NCBI GenBank assembly: GCA_029959085.1
Contig: JARWIR010000016.1
Location: forward strand, 7,175,441 to 7,239,440
Direction of reading: 5' to 3'
From: Nemophila menziesii
Taxonomy: Eukaryota; Streptophyta; Magnoliopsida; Boraginales; Hydrophyllaceae
Length of the DNA stretch: 64,000 nt
The notes below the pieces were generated by a model. That model made no database searches. It saw only the letters and a list, made by a program, of their open reading frames with translations, and was not told the origin of the DNA. The translations under genes and the position numbers were made by a program. The first letter of the stretch is position 1. Each line of letters opens with the position of its first letter. Of this stretch, positions 56,591 to 64,000 are shown piece after piece.

Positions 56591-58079
56591 ATTCCAACAC
56601 AAAATCACAGAATTTCCGAAAAACATAAAAAATGTAATGTTTAGTCTCTGGATAGAAAATTTATTACATTCAAATATGACCATACTTCTCAAGGAAATGT
56701 GACTAATCATTTGATAATACCTTCTCCATAATTTAGCTTTATGCGTCTTTTCCGATTCACCTAAAGAAATCACCATCTAAAATGAATCGAACGTTTTTCT
56801 CTTGTTTTTAACAAGTTTGTTTCAAGGTTCTTCAACATAACCATCTAAACAAAATTTACACAAATATAAACATCATTCTTTCAAATAACATCTAAGTAAT
56901 AATCGAACATATCATATTAGTTACTAACAGAAGAATACAACTTAATTTTACTCAAGATAATATTTAACCTGAATAAGCAAATTAATTACAATCTGATAAC
57001 TTTTGCAACAACTAACAAATTTCATATCTAAGAAGAGAACCCATAAATCATGCTTATTATAAGGCCAACTCATTTTAACATTCCAATGTTTCATAGGGGG
57101 TAAACTGTAAAAGACAGTATCTCTTTCAATTTTACTATCTTTTTCATTAGCTAAAAGCCAAACTCATATTTTTCTATTATGAAAAAACTTAGGAATAAAT
57201 AATTTTCCAACAAATTTAACTCTCAGCAAAGAAGCAATATAAGATACCATTTTCTTTAATATATAAATGTACTGGAAGATTCAGAGGCTTGATATTCATG
57301 TGACAGCCTCCAATACAGCTATGGAACCCAGAAAATTTATATAACAAAAAGATATAGCCCAACAAGAAAATAGAATTTACCTTTGATTTAGTTATTTGAT
57401 CATAGCTAGATAAACCTCAGGTAAATGAAAGCAATCTCTCAACTACAAATCACATCTGTCAGCGAAAGGAAGAAGATTTTTTCTTCAAAGAGTTTCGTGA
57501 TTGTCATATCTGTTACCGACATTAAACTCTAAATCAAGTTCGTGAAAGGTTAGATTCTTTTGTGCTTCATTCAAAATGTAAACAAGCTTTGCCTCGTCGT
57601 CAATGGATATCGGCTTCAAATAGAAGTGATTAAATGGATGCTGGTGGGCTTCCCGTATCACCATCGCGTTGATCTCTGATAAAAGAATCGTGCAGTGTGT
57701 CTAACATTTGCAGGGTGCGAGGTGGTTGTGGGCTTTGAATTAGATTGAAGATTGCAATTACAAAAAATATGGCGTTGAGATGATGGGTGGGGTCTGGTGG
57801 CGTGGTGCTTTGTTGAGATGTTGTCAGACGGAGTTCCAGAAAGTGGTGGTGGCGACTGGTTTTGTGAGAGGCGGTTGATTTATCTTCACGATCGGCTATG
57901 CCTATGGTGAAAGAAATAATAATAATAAAGTTTTTGTTTTATATTTATTGTTTAAGGATATTTTTGTCCTTTTAAATTAAAAAGCCTAAAATAAGAAGAA
58001 ATATTTGCTTGGCTTATAATGGAAAGATAAATGATAAATTAGGCCTAAAAACATAATTATTTCTTTTGCCAATCGAGAT

Positions 58080-58530
58080 GATTGAAGCCAATCTAAACTA
58101 AATAATTTGTCTTTAAGCATATGTTTAGCTGCTCAATCGGCAATCAAAATCTTACTCCTATAAATTAAATGAGAAGTTAATTTTGTGAGTGAAGCTTCAC
58201 TCTCTAATATCTCTAATTAAGTGTTTAATACAATGAGAGGGTTTAAACTTATTACATAGTATAGGATTTAAAACCAAAGAACATTCATTCTCTATAGTAT
58301 CCGCTCCATTCGGAGATAGAGTCGTCATTCTACAAGATTAGAAAACTCTTTTAGCTTCTTTCTCCATAAGTGATAAGGCTCTCACGCACTTCACCATTCC
58401 ATTCAAAAGCTTGTCATTATGGTCCCTAGCAATAAAAGATATAGATGAATTAGAATTTGATTCATCAAAAAATGCATCAGTCTTTATTTTTGATTTTATC
58501 CCAAAGGTGGTGGGACCCACCCAATTTTGG
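58080..58530 (-). pseudogene. LINE RNase H-like fragment (minus)
   Basis: 58520-58338 encodes GPTTFGIKSKIKTDAFFDES, SISFIARDHNDKLLNGMVK and ALSLMEKEAK, the start of the RNase H-like domain of plant LINEs (W.PP..G.KIN.DAAF, RD..G....G, EA.A). Degraded continuation to about 58080 and no poly-A seen. Confidence 0.6.
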
Positions 58531-58609
58531 TTAAGTAGAAAGCTGAGTTGCTTAGAGCATTACTCATTACATTTTCAGACTCAGCATTGCTTAAAAATTT
58601 ACGAGATGT

Positions 58610-59090
58610 TGGATATATTGTTAAGAATGGAAAAGGACTTTTGATCGATGGAAAGGCTGGGGAGTGTAATGTGCGATCACCAGTGGAAGCGAAGGCCTTG
58701 TGAGTAATTTTTGCGTGTAAAATGACTAATTTCTATCTGAGACGTACAGTTACCATGGAAAATGATTGCTTCAACGCTATTCAAGTCGTTTTGGACCCAC
58801 GCTTTAAAATAGATATGAGAGATTGTAATAGTTTAGTAGAGGTTGATTATTATAAAAATTTGTTTAGTTTTTAAGTCATATTTTATCTCGAAAGAACAAT
58901 TAAATAGCCAAATGGGTGGCAAAACAAAAGCTAGCCATCTTTTTTTATAGCGAATGGATCTCTTTCCCCATCCCAAAATTAGCTAAACTCTTGTATTTTG
59001 ATGTCGAACCTTTAGGGATCGGTTAAACCTTGTTTGTTTGCTTGCTTTGATGGCTTATTTATGAATTTTCGATTACAAAAAAAGTAAAAC
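58610..59090 (+). pseudogene. LINE RNase H-like fragment (plus) with A-tail
   Basis: Broken frames read DGKAGECNVRSPVEAKAL, MENDCFNAIQVVLDP and NGWQNKS, the middle and end of the same LINE domain. An A-run (about 59078-59086) is its likely tail. It lies head-to-head with the minus-strand fragment at 58080-58530. Confidence 0.6.
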
Positions 59091-59615
59091 TATTGAGTAT
59101 CTTGGATAAGATCCAAAGTTTCTCTAATGATTATAATATTTATGTAATAATTAAATAAAATTGGGATAAACTCTTACTTGAGTAAAATGATTATCAATTG
59201 TATTCTTAAAAAAAACATCATACTAATGATAAATGGTAAGATAAAACATAATTTAAATAATCACAAATAAAGAACAAAATATAAAAACATAGATTTTGTA
59301 ATATCGTAGACACGACTAGGAGCCCAGTGATTATATATTAAGAAATAATTGATAAATAATTACTTTAGCATCGAGTTTGTGTTACCATCGTTTTTAAAGT
59401 CTGTGAATTAGTCATGACACTACAATATGCTACGCCTTTTGTGTTCCATTTAATTATATATTGTTATAGTTGTTTGTGTTTTCAGTTACTATTTCAATAC
59501 ATTATCCATTTTACCAACAATTTAAAAGCAATTCAGATAAGGTTATTTAAGAAAAGCGTGTTGACTGTGCAAAAGGGAAAAATATTGAAGTCTTGTGTTT
59601 TGTGAATGATTAATT
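59091..59615. other. Non-genic stretch
   Basis: AT-rich, no recognised feature. Confidence 0.5.
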
Positions 59616-59619
59616 GTAT

Positions 59620-60229
59620 CACGACATATCATTTTGGAGTTTTAGGAGTTATCTGGAGGATTATTCCCTACTATTTGACAAATTGAGATTTCTTGTCTAG
59701 TTTCAGATATTTGGTTACTTTAGAGTTTTTGTGCGTTAATTATGTGTTAAGCGTGAAGCTCTTAGATACACATATGATATGAGACCCCGAGATGATGATA
59801 AGAAGTAAAAAGACTAAGCTAACCCCGTCACCTTGTAAAAGGATCAAAATGTCACTTTGTAAGGTCAAGTGAGTTTACATATAAAATTTTGAAGTCAGCT
59901 TAATAAAGTCACCACTACGTTTGGTGAATATTTTGAGCAATATTCTGCGAGGTGATTGTTTACAATTTGGATTAAGAAGAGAAAGTTATGCTAACGTTTC
60001 TACCGTGGTTCGAACCAATCCAGATTTATTTAAATCTTTGTTTGGTCAACTTTGACCCACTTAAGTGGGTCCCACAACCCAAACAAAATTCCAAGACAAC
60101 CAGTGAATTCCTTTCTTATACCGAGCCAAAAATTTGCAATAATACTAAAAAAATTCTTACACGGGTCTTTTGGAAATTCGAATGTAGACATTGCGTAGTT
60201 AGGTATGGATTGTAATACCGCTCTGATGA
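59620..60229 (+). repeat. LTR family B fragment
   Basis: Shares with the LTR at 46999: GACATAT..TTTT, GGATTATTCCCTACTATTTGA, TTTCTTGTCTAGTTTCAG and TTATGTGTTAAGCGTGAAGCT. Its first roughly 50 bp and its 3' part are missing; it passes into LINE sequence near 60230. Confidence 0.6.
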
Positions 60230-60305
60230 AAACTTCCTCCCCCGATCAGAGAAGAGATTAGAAACCCAGCTAGCAGATCTAGAGAAGAGACTATCTTTGA
60301 TTTAA

Positions 60306-61561
60306 GAGATTATTACCCAAGGGGTCTTGAAGACACCACCTCAAGATCCAACAACACCAGTTGACTTTCTTCTTCTTACTAAAGGCCACAAACTAAATTT
60401 AACACTATAATCCAAAATCCCAATTACCTTCTTACCCTTTTTTGTGTTTTAGTTCCCTATATATACTATTTCTATTCAGAATTATTTTAAAACCTTAAGC
60501 CTCTCTTTTTTCTCTCTCTTCTCTCCCTAGACCTCATGTCAAATTCTTAGCTCCTATCTTCTCTCTCTTCAGAAATCCATGGCTGCGATTCAAGATGTGA
60601 GAAAAATAAAAGAGTTGGAGCTTGAAGTTTCGTCCATGACGGATATTTCGTGTAGCGGCGACGGTGGTAGCTAGTGACTAGCGAAGCTCTTCTTAGATCT
60701 CGTGGGGTGGTGCAGCGGAGGTGACGAAGCTTGGTTCGCTGGTGTTCAAGCCTCGTAAAGTTGGATTTCAGATCTTCCATGTATTTGGTTTCGTTCATGT
60801 TCAAGCTTCGAAGGTGGACAAATTCAGCAAGCTCAGCAAGATCGAACCACGCTCAGCAAGTTCGAACCACGCTCAGCAAGTTCAATTTCTTTTTCTTTTT
60901 TCATTTTTCTTATTCGAATAGGTCATTGTAATTTTCGAGGCCATACTCAGGAGATGTTAATACTCATAAATTTTAATGTATAGCTGATTTGTGTTAATGT
61001 ATAGCTGATTTGTGTTAATTTATAGCTGATTTGTGTTTAATGTATAACTGATTTGGGTTAATGTATAACTGATTTGTTGATACTCAGTAAATTTACTGAG
61101 CATACGAGCATGCTTAGTAAAGTTACTCATCAGAAAAACTCGAATACTCAACAACTATTTTCGATGCTCAACACTTTTTTCCGAAACTCAGTAAAATATG
61201 CTCAATAAAATATGCTCAGTAAAATATGCTCAGAAAAATATGCTCGGTACTTTTTCCGGCGGTGGCCGGTGGTGGTGGTCGGTGGTCGGTGGTGGTCGGT
61301 GGTTGTGGCCGGAACTGGAAATTATTGATTGTTAATGGAGGAGAGAGAAAAAATGATAAAGGGGGTGAGAGATTAATGGTAATGGAGGAGAGAGAATAAT
61401 GGTAATGGAGTAGAGAGAATAATCTATTTTTTTTGTCTTATATACACTATAAGGGTACTAATAACATTTGTCAATTTTGAGGCCTATAAGTAGAAGAGAG
61501 GAATCACTTGGTTCCCATGTGGCACTAAGATGCTCCTCAAGTCCTCTTGGGTAATTGACCC
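60306..61561. mobile_element. MULE-like non-autonomous element, copy 2
   Basis: 1256 bp with flanks TTGATTTAA (60297-60305) and TTAATTTAA (61562-61570), a 9-bp duplication with one mismatch. Inverted ends ATTACCCAAGGGGTCTTGA and, from the right, ATTACCCAAGAGGACTTGA. Same layout as copy 1: CCCTATATATACTATTTC promoter-like region (about 60453), gene-like leader, ACTCAG-type array, GGTGGTCGG array. It sits inside the RT region of the LINE. No transposase. Confidence 0.8.
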
Positions 61562-61599
61562 TTAATTTAATTTAGATTCTTAGTTTTAGAGGGTTTTAG

Positions 61600-62542
61600 T
61601 AAGAGTGGGATACCCAAATATTTTCCCAATGAATTTTTAATCTCGATATCAAGCTCCATATATATTTCATTACTAACTTCTTAGGGGGTATTCTTGCTAA
61701 CAAGAAGGGCGAACTTATGAAAATTGATTTTTTGTCCCGATGTAATTAGACGGAAATTTTCTAAAAGCATCGATTTCTTCTTTGTTTATGTTGATAAAGA
61801 AGAGAACATCATTCGCAAACAGAAGATGAGGGAGTTTGGGGCATTGCCTAGAAATAGAGATTCATTTTATCTTACCTTCTCGACATTGGTGTTAATTAGT
61901 CTAATGATACTTTATGTAAGAAGAGAGAAAAGAAGTGGAGACAAAGGGTCTCCTTGTCTAATACCTTATTTCGGGACAAACTTTTTGAGCCTTGGCCATT
62001 GACTTTAACTTGGAACGATATTGATGAAATACAGTTAGAAATCCAATTTCTCTATTTTTTTTACAAAAACTGAGGCTTTTAAGAGTTTCCAAGAGAAAAT
62101 CCTAGTTGACTTGGTCGTTAGATTTTTCCATGTCGATTTCAATAGTTATGTAATGCTTCTAAGATTTCCTCTTAGTTTTAAAAAAGAAAGCGACTTCTTG
62201 AGCTATAAGGATATTATCTTGTATACTTTTACCTTTGAATAAAGCCGATTGAGTTGGCGAGATGGTCTCATTCATGAACGGTTGTAATCTGAGGGCTAGA
62301 ATTTTTGCGATAATTTTATAACTGAAATTAATACACGCAATCGGTCTAAAGTCTTTGATCGTTTCTTGGGGATACTCCTTCAAAACAAGAGTAATAAGCA
62401 TATCGTTAATACAATGTAAATGGGTATTGTGAGTGAAGAAGCCATTAACAAGTTCAAAGATGTGATCTTTTAAAATATCCCAGAATTCTTGAAAGAAATT
62501 GTCCAGAAGGCCGTCCAGACTAGGAGCTTTTGAACCTGACAT
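61600..62542 (-). pseudogene. LINE reverse transcriptase (minus)
   Basis: 62542-62159 encodes GSKAPSLDGLLDNFFQEFW, LVLKEYPQETIKDFRPIACI, SYKIIAKILALRL and ISPTQSALFKGKSIQDNIL, the fingers/palm of L1 RT. Further on, the box near 61820 reads LLFANDVLFF, so the first catalytic Asp of FADD is Asn. KYLGIPLL follows near 61620. Stops and frame changes confirm inactivity. Confidence 0.85.
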
Positions 62543-63146
62543 ACTAAAAATTGCATTTTTATTTCATCCATATCTGGAGTCTTTGTGAGAATATCATTAA
62601 TTTATGATGTGAATTTATTTGGGGTATAACTAGAGATTTCCTCGATGTTAGAGACGTATTTTTATCAAAAATGTTCATGTAATAATCTTGGATAGTTTTG
62701 TTAATGATCTTCGGGTCCTCAATCCAAGTATCATCCTCACATTTAAGGGTACAAATCCAATTGATTTTCCTTCTATTTTGAGTTGACGCAAAGAAGTATT
62801 TAGTATTTTTGTCCCCTTCTTAATCCAGAGATCTCTAGCTCTATTGGCCCAGAAAGATTCTTCTCTATCCCAAAGATTTTCCAACTCCTCAATAATCTCA
62901 TTTTCCATATTACAATCAGGATCCGTCATCTCATCGTTTTGAATTTTTTTCCAATTCATGTTGTAACTTGTCAAGTAGTCTTTTATTGTTAACGAGAGTT
63001 TTACGACTCCATCATGTGAGAGCGAGACAAGTAGCATCTTTTTTAAGACATAAATCTTGAATGTCACTGATATTACGATAACTTTCCCAAGATATCTTGA
63101 TAACATTGTGAGTGGAGGGTGATCGGATCCAATAGCTAGAGGAATA

Positions 63147-63733
63147 TTAAACATCGCATTTGGGACAATTTGGACCAAGAACAAGAAGTAAGAGCGTGAT
63201 CAAGTTTTTCTTTAATGTATTCCCCCCACCAATTCCTCTTGTTAGACCATGTAAAGAAACAACCTTTTCTGTGGAAATCAATAAGATGATTATTGTTAAT
63301 AAATTCGTTGAAACGTATAATTCTGTCGAGATTAGGAAAAAAATTCCTTGCTTTTCCAATGTCTTGGTGATGTCATTAAAGTCTCCCATAAAAAGAGCCG
63401 GTTCATCAATTTTTGAAAACCAAAAAGTTAGAGAATTCCATATATTTTGTTTTCCGGATTTTATAGTAGAAGCATAAATACAAACAAGGTACCAAGAAAA
63501 ATCATTAGATTCATTAATATACGAGATAACAAAAGAGGCGTTAGAGCTAACCACTCTAAGATTAACAACATCTTTTCACACCAAAAGTATTTCCCAGGAC
63601 ATATGCGCTCTTCCTCCGGGTTCAACAATATGGAAATTATTAAAGGATTTAAGATGAGTGCAAGATCTAATATCTTTCCTCCTAAAAAGAGATCCTTAAA
63701 AACATGTGATGGAAATATCATGTTTTGAAGCAA
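63147..63733 (-). pseudogene. LINE AP-type endonuclease (minus)
   Basis: Two overlapping frames (63733-63461 and 63554-63147) show SWYLVCIYAS and ALFMGDFNDITK, the conserved 'vYgs' and 'GDFN' blocks of the endonuclease that nicks target DNA for reverse transcription. The frame shift between them disrupts the protein. Confidence 0.8.
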
Positions 63734-64000
63734 GAGAGTTAAAAACTATTTTTGTCAAGGGCGCCCTCACTCTTTGAAAGTTCCACACCATTACACTATC
63801 CATCGACCTTGTCCACAATAAGGGACTAGTCGCCATCCTCAATATTATTAGGGGTTGTATTCACAGGTTGAACGTGGGTACTCACCACCTCCTCGGTACT
63901 GTTGTCACTACTAGAATCACCTCTCAAGTGACCATCACAATCTAGACTACGACAAAAGTAAATTTTCCTTTACTTCGCTAGGCCTACCTCAAAATCTAGG

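Larger units (their letters stand above)
54579..58070. mobile_element. MULE-like non-autonomous element, ~3.5 kb
   Basis: Imperfect inverted ends of about 30 bp: GCCAGGGGATAAG..TTTTTAAGCC on the left and, inward from the right, GGCAAAAGAAATAA..TTTTTAGGCC. Inside are a TATA promoter with an untranslated exon (about 54818-54959), palindrome arrays, and a last exon encoding a transposase-type zinc knuckle. The transposase core is absent. No 9-bp duplication could be confirmed at these ends, so the exact boundaries and class are tentative. Confidence 0.5.
60230..64000 (-). mobile_element. L1-type LINE, minus strand, open at window edge
   Basis: Minus-strand order matches plant L1: endonuclease (63733-63147), linker, RT (62542 downward), then post-RT sequence resuming beyond the inserted MULE-like element at 60305-60230. 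The 5' end lies beyond position 64000. Multiple frameshifts split every domain. The RT catalytic box is altered (see the RT entry). Confidence 0.82.

Noticed and set aside
54570..58079. A 9-bp target duplication for the 3.5-kb MULE-like element
   Set aside because: Flanks AGTAGTTTT and AATCGAGAT do not match; no boundary shift I tried gave a duplication.

Overview
This is a repeat-dominated, AT-rich window from a flowering-plant nuclear genome, most likely a eudicot. The reasons are plant-type LTR retrotransposons primed by initiator tRNA-Met (Copia, SIRE-like Copia, Athila-like Gypsy), L1-type LINE remnants with a C-terminal RNase H, an Au-like SINE, hAT, Mutator and CACTA-type non-autonomous DNA elements, and two spliced copies of GUX, a plant-only xylan glucuronosyltransferase. 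Nothing here is prokaryotic. The species cannot be named from the sequence.

Layout. 1-1979: non-genic with short direct repeats. 1980-11010: a solo LTR (called family A here) split by a complete Copia element (3451-10890) whose two LTRs look identical although its coding region is riddled with stops. 11011-16257: decayed minus-strand gene fragments (importin-alpha-like, trehalose-phosphate-synthase-like and an unknown spliced 3' end), possibly one gene-capturing element, hit by a MULE-like element (12816-14335, 9-bp TSD) and a hAT MITE (14939-15374, 8-bp TSD). 16258-20352: a 5'UTR-like exon, a long AT microsatellite, an Athila gag remnant, a small inverted-repeat MITE, a LINE RT fragment and an old second hAT MITE.

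22070-24038 holds the GUX copy with an intact catalytic domain (two exons seen, no first exon found). 24383-25535 is a possible CACTA element. 27806-36370 is a three-level nest: LTR family B, invaded by a minus-strand solo LTR of family A (27817-36197), invaded by a young 6.9-kb SIRE-like Copia (29133-36020) that has gag and an envelope-position ORF but no pol. 36.4-40.4 kb is a minus-strand Copia remnant. 40.5-45.4 kb holds Athila-like Gypsy material carrying a third hAT MITE. 45405-46993 is another family A solo LTR sitting exactly at the internal/LTR junction of a family B element (46999-48215).

49011-49460 is an SINE with amplified B-box units. 49619-52790 (minus) is a GUX pseudogene that keeps exon 1 but lost the catalytic DxD segment. 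53.4-59.1 kb contains LINE RNase H fragments and a 3.5-kb MULE-like element with palindrome arrays. 59.6-64 kb is a family B LTR remnant, then a minus-strand LINE that runs off the window and is interrupted by the second MULE-like copy (60306-61561).

The only gene with a possible cellular function is the GUX copy at 22-24 kb. The GUX copies are inverted relative to each other about 27 kb apart. Both keep the same intron, and similarity extends into intron 1, so they arose by DNA duplication. Each has lost something the other keeps. The most unusual repeat signal is a short near-palindrome, GCGGTACACCGC. It occurs in the SIRE-like LTRs and also just upstream of the envelope-position ORFs of both the SIRE-like (Copia) and Athila-like (Gypsy) elements.
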